Assembly (NCBI GenBank): GCA_003480425.1
Contig: QUJA01000029.1
Span: 1 to 33,372, forward strand
DNA from: Firmicutes bacterium AM31-12AC
Lineage (GTDB): Bacteria > Bacillota > Clostridia > Lachnospirales > Lachnospiraceae
Length of the DNA stretch: 33,372 nucleotides
Direction: 5' to 3'
The translations under genes were made by a program, and so were the position numbers. Below the pieces are notes generated by a model. That model was given only the letters and a program-made list of their open reading frames with translations, made no database searches and was not told where the DNA came from. This document shows positions 1 to 7,811 of this stretch, piece by piece (position 1 is the first letter of the stretch; each line of letters starts with the position of its first letter).

Positions 1-204
1 CTACAGGCACAAAAAATCAAGAGTTACACATGTTTTGTATAACATGCATAACCCCCGATAAAATCTGATCTTTTTATGTTTTTAAAAATCCTTCATGAAA
101 CAACCCTGTTCTAAAGTTTTTATACGTGTTCTTTTGTGCTGTTTGTTGTATAATTGAAGTTATAAACATATAATTGATTTATTCCGTTGGAAGGGAAGTG
201 GCTT

Positions 205-963
205 ATGAAGAAAAAAAGAATTATTATAACTATCACCATAATTATAATTAGCATAATCCTTCTTTACTTTGTTAAGGTACAAGTACAAAACAGTGCCGCC
301 AAAGAAATAATTAATAATCTTGCAAGCGAAAACTACATGTATACCAAAACTGTTTCATCCGAACTTAACAATGAAAAAACTGAAATAATTTGGGAGGGAA
401 CAATCACCGCTGAACCATACGTTGGAATAGAGACATGTGTTTCTAATGGATCTGCATTAAGTAAAATCTATTCTTATGAAGAGAATGGAGCAATATATCA
501 ACGTATGCAAATTCAATCCGGCCAAACCGGCAACGGACAATATTTATGGACTCCAAAAAGTAAAGGTGTAAAATTAAATCAGATGTATACTGCTCATAAT
601 TTAAAATATAAATATGAAGGAAAAGAAAAGTTAAATGGAAAAAACGTTGCATTATATACATCTTCTTATAATACACAAGTCAGCTATGAATCCAATACAA
701 ATTCTGAAAATAAAGCAACTTTAGATACGATTGTATATCTGAAATTTTATTTAGACATGCAATCTAAAGAAGTAGTCAAAATTCAATGGGATGAAAGTAA
801 ATATGATACAGACCAACAAGTATTGCAAAAAATGTGCGAAGAGAATTTATCGGAGACAGATGCCAGAAAAGAAGTAAACGAATCTGGTGCGTACAAAGTA
901 ATCACAACTATCACTATAACCGAACGTGGAAAAAAGATCTCAATTACTAAACCGGACATATAA
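205..963 (+). CDS. Membrane-anchored or secreted protein of unknown function
   Basis: I do not recognise the family. The 252-aa product starts with a short lysine cluster and one hydrophobic segment (about residues 6-24), which fits an uncleaved signal anchor or signal peptide; there is no lipobox cysteine. The rest is hydrophilic, rich in Asn, Lys, Thr and Tyr, with alternating patterns suggesting beta structure, so it probably lies outside the membrane. I chose the ATG at 205 because a GGAAGGGAAG ribosome binding site lies just upstream; a TTG at 187 is in frame but would place that site inside the gene. A TATAAT at 149-154 could be the -10 box, without a convincing -35. Codon use is more AT-rich than in its neighbours. 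It converges on bceB and shares a terminator hairpin with it. It is certainly a gene in form; its role is unknown. Confidence 0.75.
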   Translation: MKKKRIIITITIIIISIILLYFVKVQVQNSAAKEIINNLASENYMYTKTVSSELNNEKTEIIWEGTITAEPYVGIETCVSNGSALSKIYSYEENGAIYQRMQIQSGQTGNGQYLWTPKSKGVKLNQMYTAHNLKYKYEGKEKLNGKNVALYTSSYNTQVSYESNTNSENKATLDTIVYLKFYLDMQSKEVVKIQWDESKYDTDQQVLQKMCEENLSETDARKEVNESGAYKVITTITITERGKKISITKPDI

Positions 964-974
964 ATATCTCATTC

Positions 975-1005
975 GTTGCTGTTCACAGGTACTGTGAACA
1001 GTAAC
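975..1005. repeat. Short palindromic repeat (repeat B, solo arm)
   Basis: A 31-nt hairpin with 12-nt arms (975-986 and 994-1005, one mismatch). It matches 17698-17728 at 29 of 31 positions. At 17.7 kb the same sequence forms the right end of a longer palindromic element, so this copy may be a remnant or an independent mobile hairpin. It lies just after the stop of the first gene and has no T-run, so it is not a classic terminator. Confidence 0.7.
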
Positions 1006-1044
1006 TCTCATTCTCAACAAGGGCGAAAAACCAACAAACTTTGT

Positions 1045-1152
1045 GAAACATCAAAAACAAGAACTGACTATGCAATCCAGCGAATTGGAGTCGGGCTTGC
1101 CCGACGAAGCTCCCGCAGGAGGGCATAGTCAGTTCTTGTTTTTTAGTGTTTC
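1045..1152. terminator. Long bidirectional terminator hairpin (repeat A, copy 1)
   Basis: A long inverted repeat: 1045-1073 pairs with 1123-1152, with a near-perfect 18-bp core, A-rich on the left and T-rich (TTTTTT) on the right, so it can end transcription from both sides. It lies between two convergent genes, as expected for a shared terminator. The 49-nt loop holds a second GC-rich hairpin (GTCGGGC / GCCCGAC). Read on the minus strand, the loop and inner stem are nearly identical to 18321-18383 and 33021-33083, so this is one of three copies of a dispersed hairpin. The outer stem differs from those copies but remains complementary. Confidence 0.8.
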
Positions 1153-1179
1153 GTAAATGTGGTCATTTCTGATGCTTTC

Positions 1180-3165
1180 TCAATTTACAATCTTATAGTA
1201 CTCTCTAGCCGTCACGCCATACACAACTGCATAGAATCCTGCAAACACTACTATTGTCACACCTGTGCAAAGCATAAACAATGTCTTGTTTGCCAGATTC
1301 AATAATGCCAGTAATTTCATTACTACAGGAAATGCGACCATCACATGAATCACAGCTGTGATAAGTGGAAGGAAAAATACGCTTAACACCTGATTTTTAA
1401 TAGAATATTTCACTTCTTTTTTACTCATCCCTACTTTCTGCATGATCTGGAAGCGTTCCCGGTCATCGTAACCTTCGGATATTTGCTTGTAATAAATGAT
1501 TAAGACTGTTGCTACGACAAATAAAATCCCCATGTAAATTCCGATGAATAAGAGACTTCCATAGAGTTCGTAAAATGAATTTTCACTCATTTGTCTGTTT
1601 TGGAACTCCACATTAGAAAGCTCTGGATATTCATTTTGCATATTATGGATTACGTTTTCATACTTGTTTGCATCACCCGACATATTGAAACGTACAGTAT
1701 GATTCAGTGCAGCTAAAACATCTATATATTCTGGTTCTATTCCTTTTGTGTTTGACACAATCTCATACAGCATTTTCTGAACCTGTTCTTTACTTGAACA
1801 AATAATATAATAGGTTCCGAATGCACCTGCTTTATTTTTGGGCTCAGCTTTTAATTCATTTAATTCCTGCGCTATTTTATAAGTCCGGCCATTTATCTTT
1901 ACACTATTTTCTCCATAAGTTCCGTTTGTCCGATAAATCATCACTTCATCATCTTTCAATGAAACCTGTTTCTTTTCTATCCGATTATAATCTTCGACCG
2001 GAATTAGATTTACAATAAAGAGAGTTGCTCTTCCATAATTTGTCACTGGAGTTAAATTTAATGTGTCACCATTCTGGGTTCCTGATAATGCTCCATAATC
2101 GTATTCAAATCTGGATGAAATCTTTACTCCTTCTTTTTCTGTTTTATCAATCAACTCATTTATCAACATTTTTGTTTTTTCATCCTGAGATTGCATCGTA
2201 ATGCTAGAATCTTGTGGAAATCTTGCCTTTAAAATATCTTCCATTCCGGCATAAAGTGACACTGTTGTCGAAACCATGATCAGCACCATTGTACTTAAAA
2301 TGCAAATATTCGCAAGTCCAACCGCATTTTGCTTCATGCGGTATATCATGCCGGATATTGTTGTGAAATGCTTTGGCTGATAGTAAAATTTTTTATTCTT
2401 TTTCAACATTTTCAAAATTGCAATACTGCCTGCTGTAAAAAGTGCATAAGTTCCCACGATTACACAGACAACTGCAACAAAAAAGTGAGAAAGGGCATCA
2501 AGCGGGTGCTCTGTTGTAATAGCAAGATAGTACCCTGTCCCGAGTGCTGCCACTCCGACCAGCGTTAAAAACCATTTTGTTTTTGGCTCTTTTTCTCCTT
2601 GATTTCCTCCATGTAAAAGTTCGATTGGATTTGATAATTTAATCTGCAATAAATTATACAGAAATGAAAGTGAAAAAATCACAACAAATAGCAATACTGT
2701 ATCTCTCACTGAGCTCAGGCTGATTGCGAATGCCATCGACACTTTGCTGTGCAGGATTTTTAATAAAATAAGATACATCAGTTTTCCGAATATCACGCCA
2801 AATACGATTCCGGCTACAATGCTAACTCCGGCTGTTATGAGCATTTCTATCAACATCATTTTCGATATATGCGATTTTCCCATTCCTAAAATGTGATATA
2901 CTCCGATTTCTTTTTTTCTTCTTTTAATCAAAAAACTATTTGTATAAAATAAAAAGATCAAAGAAAAAATCAACACCACTGCGACTGCATAACGTAAACA
3001 TATTTGCATCGTAACTTCTTCGACACTTTCGCTTCTGCTAAGTGCGTCAATCATGTAAAACATCATGACGCATAATACTGCCGTGAAAATGTATGGGACA
3101 TATGTCTTTCTATTATTTTTCAAATTTGTAACCGCAAGTTTCGGATAAAGTGTATTATTCACCAT
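1180..3165 (-). CDS. bceB: BceB-type ABC transporter permease (FtsX family)
   Basis: Large permease of a Bce-type peptide-antibiotic sensing and detoxification transporter, about 661 aa, the usual size. It shows the family topology: an N-terminal FtsX-like block of about seven membrane segments (near residues 20-40, 53-75, 110-135, 155-170, 198-215, 225-250, 285-305), a large extracytoplasmic domain (about 310-530), then three C-terminal segments (about 540-560, 600-620, 635-655). In known Bce systems that outer domain contacts the peptide and the permease also signals to the kinase. The ATG at 3165 is preferred because AGGAGG sits 5 nt upstream; a GTG at 3171 would overlap that site. The start overlaps the end of bceA by 11 nt, implying coupled translation. 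The gene symbol marks family membership, not proven substrate. Confidence 0.88.
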   Translation of the reverse strand: MVNNTLYPKLAVTNLKNNRKTYVPYIFTAVLCVMMFYMIDALSRSESVEEVTMQICLRYAVAVVLIFSLIFLFYTNSFLIKRRKKEIGVYHILGMGKSHISKMMLIEMLITAGVSIVAGIVFGVIFGKLMYLILLKILHSKVSMAFAISLSSVRDTVLLFVVIFSLSFLYNLLQIKLSNPIELLHGGNQGEKEPKTKWFLTLVGVAALGTGYYLAITTEHPLDALSHFFVAVVCVIVGTYALFTAGSIAILKMLKKNKKFYYQPKHFTTISGMIYRMKQNAVGLANICILSTMVLIMVSTTVSLYAGMEDILKARFPQDSSITMQSQDEKTKMLINELIDKTEKEGVKISSRFEYDYGALSGTQNGDTLNLTPVTNYGRATLFIVNLIPVEDYNRIEKKQVSLKDDEVMIYRTNGTYGENSVKINGRTYKIAQELNELKAEPKNKAGAFGTYYIICSSKEQVQKMLYEIVSNTKGIEPEYIDVLAALNHTVRFNMSGDANKYENVIHNMQNEYPELSNVEFQNRQMSENSFYELYGSLLFIGIYMGILFVVATVLIIYYKQISEGYDDRERFQIMQKVGMSKKEVKYSIKNQVLSVFFLPLITAVIHVMVAFPVVMKLLALLNLANKTLFMLCTGVTIVVFAGFYAVVYGVTAREYYKIVN

Positions 3166-3922
3166 CCTCACCTCCTGTTGTCAACACTGTAAGCGTATCT
3201 GCGATTTTCTGATACAGCTGTTCACTGGTGAGATTTCCTCTGTAAATCTGATGAAATACTTCTCCATCTTTGATAAATAAAATCCTGTTTGCACTGCTTG
3301 CCGCTTTTACGCTGTGAGTTACCATTAATATGGTCTGCCCGTCCTGATTGATCGTAGTAAATAAATTCATGAGACTGTCTGCCGCCTTTGAGTCCAATGC
3401 GCCAGACGGCTCATCTGCCAAAATCAGCTGTGGTTTTGTAATCAGTGCTCTTGCTATTGCCGCCCGCTGTTTTTGACCGCCTGATACCTCATACGGATAT
3501 TTATCTAAAATCTGTGTGATTCCCAGCTTTTCTGCAATCGGAGCCAGCCGTTTCTCCATCGTATTATATTTTGCTCCGGACAATACAAGCGGTAAATAAA
3601 TATTATCTTTTAATGAAAATGTATCTAACAGATTAAAATCCTGAAATACAAATCCCATATTTTGTCTGCGAAATGCTGCAATATCTTTTTCTTTTAAATT
3701 TCCCAGATTATTCCCTTTCAAATATACTTTTCCTTCTGTCGGTTTATCCAACGCTGCCAGTATATTTAAAAGCGTTGTTTTTCCTGAACCGGACTCTCCC
3801 ATAATTGCGACATACTCTCCGGATTCTACTGAAAAATTTACATTTTTCAAAGCCTCAACCTGATTGTTTCCAAACCTTGTCGTATATATTTTCTTTACGT
3901 TTTTTACTTCCAGTAATGCCAT
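3155..3922 (-). CDS. bceA: BceA-type ABC transporter ATPase
   Basis: Nucleotide-binding subunit paired with the BceB-like permease. In the 255-aa product I see Walker A GESGSGKT (42-49), Q-loop Gln94, signature SGGQ (148-150 region), Walker B LILADE (166-171) and switch His203. It belongs to the MacB/LolD/BceA exporter ATPase group. I chose the ATG at 3922 (MALLEV...) because the sequence before it is a normal leader with an AAAGGA site about 8 nt upstream; an ATG at 3931 is an alternative, and the longer open frame to 3994 would run through the promoter. It is expressed from its own promoter, separate from bceRS, which fits the feedback design of Bce modules. Confidence 0.9.
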   Translation of the reverse strand: MALLEVKNVKKIYTTRFGNNQVEALKNVNFSVESGEYVAIMGESGSGKTTLLNILAALDKPTEGKVYLKGNNLGNLKEKDIAAFRRQNMGFVFQDFNLLDTFSLKDNIYLPLVLSGAKYNTMEKRLAPIAEKLGITQILDKYPYEVSGGQKQRAAIARALITKPQLILADEPSGALDSKAADSLMNLFTTINQDGQTILMVTHSVKAASSANRILFIKDGEVFHQIYRGNLTSEQLYQKIADTLTVLTTGGEDGE

Positions 3923-3964
3923 TTTTTCCATCCTTTCCCAACGTTTTTCTTTTTTACAAGGCTT

Positions 3965-3993
3965 ATTATAGAAAAAAGGAAAATGTGTTTCCA
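3965..3993 (-). promoter_or_regulatory. Predicted SigA promoter of bceAB
   Basis: Minus strand: -35 TGGAAA (3988-3993), 17-nt spacer, -10 TATAAT (3965-3970). Transcription would start about 35 nt upstream of the bceA ATG at 3922. The perfect -10, the weak -35 and the operator upstream fit a promoter that needs an activator. Confidence 0.65.
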
Positions 3994-4020
3994 TCGAAAT
4001 AGATTACATTTTCCTCTCGT

Positions 4021-4040
4021 ATCTTACATTACTGTAAGAT
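4021..4040. promoter_or_regulatory. BceR-type operator palindrome
   Basis: A perfect inverted repeat with 8-bp arms and 4-bp spacer, ATCTTACA-N4-TGTAAGAT. It contains the TTACA-N4-TGTAA core known for BceR-like regulators of Firmicutes. It lies 27 bp upstream of the predicted -35 of bceA and is centred near -70 to the expected start, a position usual for activation by this family. It sits in the short gap between the kinase gene and bceA. It is the likely target of the regulator encoded at 5002-5676. Confidence 0.75.
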
Positions 4041-4063
4041 TGCTTATTCATACTCTTTCATGC

Positions 4064-5005
4064 TTATTCAATAGTCCATTCTTCTCTTGCAAGATCCAGA
4101 TACACCTTTGTCCCCTTATCTATCTCCGACTCAATCCAAATTTGATGGTTCAGCCGTTCCATAATCTTCTTACACATATACAATCCTATTCCTGTGGATT
4201 TCTTGTCGGCTCTTCCATTATAACCTGTGAATCCTTTTTCAAATACTCTTGGCAAATCTTCCGCCTGAATGCCGATTCCGGAATCTTCAATCACAAGACA
4301 TTTTTTATTTTCTTTTTCTTCTGTATAAATAAAAATCATTCCGCCGTCTTTCGTATATTTTAGTGCATTGGAAAGAACCTGCTCCAGCACAAACTGCAGC
4401 CATTTCTCGTCTGTGACAATACACTGCGAAGTTTTTGCGTACTGCAAATGTATTTTCCGTAAAATAAACATCTGTGAGTATTTTCGGATAACCTGCCTTA
4501 CTATGGCATCCAATGAATATTTCTCAAACTTCAAATCTCCTGACATTTCTCCCATTCTAAGATATGTCAGCACCATTTCTACATATTGCTCAATTTTAAA
4601 TAATTCCAGTTTGATTTCTTTTATATACTTTTGTTCCGGGTATTCTTCCTCTAATATCTGCTGTAATACATGCATGGCAGCAATCGGTGTCTTAATCTGG
4701 TGTACCCACATACTATAGTAGTCTGACATTTCCTGTTTGAAAATGCGTTCCTGAGATTTCAACTCACTGTTTTGTTCCTTCAGATTCTTTATAATATTCT
4801 GATAATCCTGCTCAGATAGACGTTTTTGGAATTTGAAAAATTGTAATGTTAAATTGAGCAGGAATAAAACAGTTGAAAGCAATAAACCATATTGAATTGC
4901 ATCTGTCCTTACATCATACAGGAATAGTACTGTAACAAATAATAGCATGCTTCCGATATAACACAGCAGCTCGTTCTGTTTTGATTTCAAAAACATTTTT
5001 ATCAT
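4064..5005 (-). CDS. bceS: BceS-type intramembrane-sensing histidine kinase
   Basis: Sensor kinase of the module, 313 aa. Two membrane segments close together near the N-terminus (about residues 13-31 and 38-57) leave almost no extracellular loop, the hallmark of kinases that read the state of a partner transporter. Then come a coiled linker, the phosphoacceptor His102 (motif VHQIKTP) and a C-terminal ATPase domain with the N-box (LSNALKYT), DSGIGI and GIGLYMC motifs. Its ATG overlaps the stop of the regulator gene in an ATGA, so the two are co-translated. Partner assignment to BceAB next door is an inference from family and gene order. Confidence 0.9.
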   Translation of the reverse strand: MIKMFLKSKQNELLCYIGSMLLFVTVLFLYDVRTDAIQYGLLLSTVLFLLNLTLQFFKFQKRLSEQDYQNIIKNLKEQNSELKSQERIFKQEMSDYYSMWVHQIKTPIAAMHVLQQILEEEYPEQKYIKEIKLELFKIEQYVEMVLTYLRMGEMSGDLKFEKYSLDAIVRQVIRKYSQMFILRKIHLQYAKTSQCIVTDEKWLQFVLEQVLSNALKYTKDGGMIFIYTEEKENKKCLVIEDSGIGIQAEDLPRVFEKGFTGYNGRADKKSTGIGLYMCKKIMERLNHQIWIESEIDKGTKVYLDLAREEWTIE

Positions 5006-5676
5006 GCTTCCACCATATATCCAATACCTTTTTTTGTAAGAATCATATTTTCCAATCCCATCTTTTCCAACTTCCTTCGAAGTCTTGCAACATTGACTGT
5101 CAATGTATTATCATCTATAAATTCGTCGCTCTCCCAGAGCCTTGTAATAATATTGTCTCTGGATATAATCTTCCCGGCATTTTCTATAAGCATCTGTAAA
5201 ATGCGGAACTCATTTTTGGTCAACTCCATTTTCTGCTCTTGATATTGAAGTGTTGCATCTGAAAGATTCAAATATGCACCATGCCATTCCAACATGTTGG
5301 TGTTTCCTCTGAATTCATATGTTCTTCGCAAAACAGCCTGCACCTTCGCCGTTACCACCGCAAAATCAAATGGTTTTTCGATAAATTCATCCCCGCCCAT
5401 ATTCATTGCCATCACAATATTCATATTATCATTCGCCGATGAGAGGAAAATAATTGGAACTTTTGAAATCTTTCTGATTTCCTGACACCAGTGAAATCCA
5501 TTAAAAAATGGCAATACGATATCCAGCAATACCAATTGTGGTTCATTTTTTGTAAAGCTATCCATAATATTTTTGAAATCCGTGATACACTCCACCTCAT
5601 AATCCCATTTTTCAAGATGATTCTTTAAACCATTTGCAATGGTCGTATCATCCTCCACAATTAATATTTTATACAT
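5002..5676 (-). CDS. bceR: BceR-type OmpR-family response regulator
   Basis: Receiver plus winged-helix DNA-binding protein, 224 aa. Acidic pocket Glu8-Asp9-Asp10, phosphoacceptor Asp52 and the conserved Lys of FIEKPF mark an active receiver (about 1-115); the C-terminal half (about 125-222) is a Trans_Reg_C domain with the usual NEFRIL, DDNTLTVNVARLRRKL and GIGYMV motifs. The start is supported by AGAGGTG a few bases upstream. The gene follows a small DUF3006-like gene by 14 nt. The likely target is the palindrome at 4021-4040 in front of bceA. Confidence 0.9.
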   Translation of the reverse strand: MYKILIVEDDTTIANGLKNHLEKWDYEVECITDFKNIMDSFTKNEPQLVLLDIVLPFFNGFHWCQEIRKISKVPIIFLSSANDNMNIVMAMNMGGDEFIEKPFDFAVVTAKVQAVLRRTYEFRGNTNMLEWHGAYLNLSDATLQYQEQKMELTKNEFRILQMLIENAGKIISRDNIITRLWESDEFIDDNTLTVNVARLRRKLEKMGLENMILTKKGIGYMVEA

Positions 5677-5690
5677 GCTACACCTCTTCT

Positions 5691-5861
5691 TTACACAATT
5701 GTATACTGCAACATCTCATAATGCAGTCTTCCGCCTTCTACAATATTTTCCGGCAATAATGCTCTCGCAACTAATTTTAACTCTTCTTCTGGTTTGTCCA
5801 CTCTTCTTAAGTTGGCGTAATCTCCATCAATTGATTCTACTATATAATCACATACTAACAT
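5691..5861 (-). CDS. Small DUF3006-like protein
   Basis: A 56-aa acidic protein with pattern YIVESIDGDYANLRRVD...PEEELKLVARALLPENIVEGGRL, which resembles the short DUF3006 family (one small beta-rich domain of unknown function). The ATG at 5861 has a good AAGGAG 9 nt upstream; an in-frame GTG at 5879 would overlap that site. It ends 14 nt before bceR on the same strand and is probably the first gene of a DUF3006-bceR-bceS transcript. Its small size and lack of membrane or signal features suggest a cytoplasmic protein. Family assignment is from remembered pattern only. Confidence 0.65.
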   Translation of the reverse strand: MLVCDYIVESIDGDYANLRRVDKPEEELKLVARALLPENIVEGGRLHYEMLQYTIV

Positions 5862-6007
5862 TTGTGGTATCTCCTTCACATTCGTTTACTTTTTTGATTT
5901 CTCCCTCACATAATAGCATATCTTTCTTCTAATTACATCTAAATATTTCATTCTACGTCATTGCCGGCTTCTTCCTTGCATATACTAATAAAAAACGAGG
6001 TCCCGCC

Positions 6008-7711
6008 ATGTCCAATTCTCTCTGCAAAGAACGCATTCTTTCCGAAGACTATCGTGACTTCATCCTCGATGGCATCCAGACTTCTTTTCTCTCTGATATT
6101 GCCTTGCAAAATTCCTGTATACAAAATGCGAATTTTGATTATCGTTGTATTTATATTTCTGCCATTCAGGCTGAACCCATCACATTAAAGCAATTTCCTT
6201 ACGCTTCTATTCCGAAATGCTATGCCCCTATTAGTATGGAAACATTAAACCAGACCGGTATTCTCTCAATCCAGAATTATCCTACTCTGCAATTGAAAGG
6301 TAAGGGTGTCTTGATTGGTTTTTTAGACAGTGGAATTGATTATTTAAGCCCTCTTTTTCGTAATCTGGATGGTTCGACTCGAATTCTTTCTATATGGGAT
6401 CAGACGATTCAGACCGGAACTCCTCCTGACAATTTTTATTATGGCTCTGAATATACACAACCCCAGATTAATGATGCGCTTGCATCAGAGCAACCACTGA
6501 ACATTGTTCCTTCACAAGATGGCGAAGGCCATGGAACTTTTGTTGCCTCTCTTGCATGTGGTGGCGGTGCCCCGCAGGAAAACTTTCTTGGGGCTGCCCC
6601 GGAAGCGACTCTCGCTGTTGTAAAATTAAAACCAGCCAAACAATATCTCCGCGACTATTATTTTATTGCTGATTCTGCAACAGCTTATCAGGAGACTGAC
6701 ATTTTGCTTGCTGTAAAATATTTATCTGACCTTGCCGCAAAATATAAACTGCCACTTATTCTCTGCATTGCACTCGGCACAAATTCCGGTGGACATCTTG
6801 GCTTACTCCCACTCTCTAATCTTCTGAATCTGTATGCATCTAAAGCAAATATCATTCCTGTAACCGGCGTAGGAAATGAAGCAAATGGTAGACATCATTT
6901 TCAATATACTCTAAAAAACATTGCTGATAGTGCAACAGTGGAGATCCGTGTAGGTGAAGGTGTTCCCGGATTTACGCTGGAGCTTTGGAACAGTATTCCT
7001 AATATTCTTGCTTTTTCCATCGTTTCTCCTTCCGGTGAAATCCGTGGACGAAATACAATCCGCACTACAGAACGTGATGAATTTCAGTTTTTACTAGAAG
7101 GCACAACAGCTATTGTTGATTATAAATTATTGGTAGAGCGAACCAATCAGGAGCTGATTTTCTTTCGCTTTCAAAAACCTTCTCCCGGTATATGGAAAAT
7201 CATCGTTTCGCCACTTCGCATAATCGACGGGCTATTTCATATGTGGCTCCCGTTAAGCAGTTTCATCCAAGGGGAAGTATTTTTTTTGAATTCGAATCCT
7301 TATTATACAATCACAAATCCCGGAAATGCTTCCCGGCCGATTTGTGTCTCTTATTACGATGGAAATACAAATGCGATTGCTTTGGATTCCGGACGAGGAT
7401 ATGACCGCTACGATGGAATCCATCCTGATTTCACTGCCCCCGGCATTTCTATTCTTGGTTCGTTACCAAACAATCGTTTTGCCGTCCGCTCCGGCTCTAG
7501 TCTGTCCGTTGCTATTACCGCCGGTGCATGTGCCCTTCTTCTGGAATGGATCTTGTTCCAGCTTGGCACGGAAAGTGTGGATTCTACACAAATTAAAAGC
7601 CTTTTTATCATCGGTGCTACCAGACCTTCAAATATGACATTTCCAAATCCTGAATGGGGATATGGACAATTGAATTTATTTCACACTTTTGAGGAATTAC
7701 GAAATTACTAA
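6008..7711 (+). CDS. Subtilisin-family (S8) serine protease, Csp-like
   Basis: A 567-aa subtilase with all three catalytic residues in their normal motifs: Asp107 (FLDSGID), His175 (GEGHGT) and Ser498 (SGSSLS, in place of the usual GTSMA), plus the oxyanion Asn290 (TGVGNE). An insert of about 150-170 residues between Asn290 and the Ser region looks beta-rich. This architecture is that of the clostridial Csp (CspB/CspC-like) group of S8 proteins; several such paralogues occur in Lachnospiraceae. No signal peptide is visible, so it is cytoplasmic or leaves by a non-classical route. The ATG is preceded by CGAGG with 7-nt spacing. It is divergent from the bceRS unit and converges on the antiporter gene. 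The substrate cannot be read from sequence; unlike CspC-type pseudoproteases the triad is complete. Confidence 0.85.
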   Translation: MSNSLCKERILSEDYRDFILDGIQTSFLSDIALQNSCIQNANFDYRCIYISAIQAEPITLKQFPYASIPKCYAPISMETLNQTGILSIQNYPTLQLKGKGVLIGFLDSGIDYLSPLFRNLDGSTRILSIWDQTIQTGTPPDNFYYGSEYTQPQINDALASEQPLNIVPSQDGEGHGTFVASLACGGGAPQENFLGAAPEATLAVVKLKPAKQYLRDYYFIADSATAYQETDILLAVKYLSDLAAKYKLPLILCIALGTNSGGHLGLLPLSNLLNLYASKANIIPVTGVGNEANGRHHFQYTLKNIADSATVEIRVGEGVPGFTLELWNSIPNILAFSIVSPSGEIRGRNTIRTTERDEFQFLLEGTTAIVDYKLLVERTNQELIFFRFQKPSPGIWKIIVSPLRIIDGLFHMWLPLSSFIQGEVFFLNSNPYYTITNPGNASRPICVSYYDGNTNAIALDSGRGYDRYDGIHPDFTAPGISILGSLPNNRFAVRSGSSLSVAITAGACALLLEWILFQLGTESVDSTQIKSLFIIGATRPSNMTFPNPEWGYGQLNLFHTFEELRNY

Positions 7712-7746
7712 AAAAGTTTTCCTAAGCTTTCGTCCTATACCAGGCA

Positions 7747-7796
7747 ACAAAAAAGAAACATTGCAGGATTTTCTCTTACAATGTTTCTCTTTTTAT
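7747..7796. terminator. Bidirectional intrinsic terminator
   Basis: A 10-bp perfect stem (7754-7763 with 7779-7788) flanked by an A-run on the left and CTTTTTATT on the right. It can end the protease transcript (+) and the antiporter transcript (-), which converge here. Confidence 0.8.
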
Positions 7797-7811
7797 TAAT
7801 TTCTATTATTG

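Noticed and set aside
3923..3994. A longer BceA start at 3994
   Set aside because: It would overlap the predicted promoter and lacks a ribosome site; the ATPase fold begins a few residues after the ATG at 3922.
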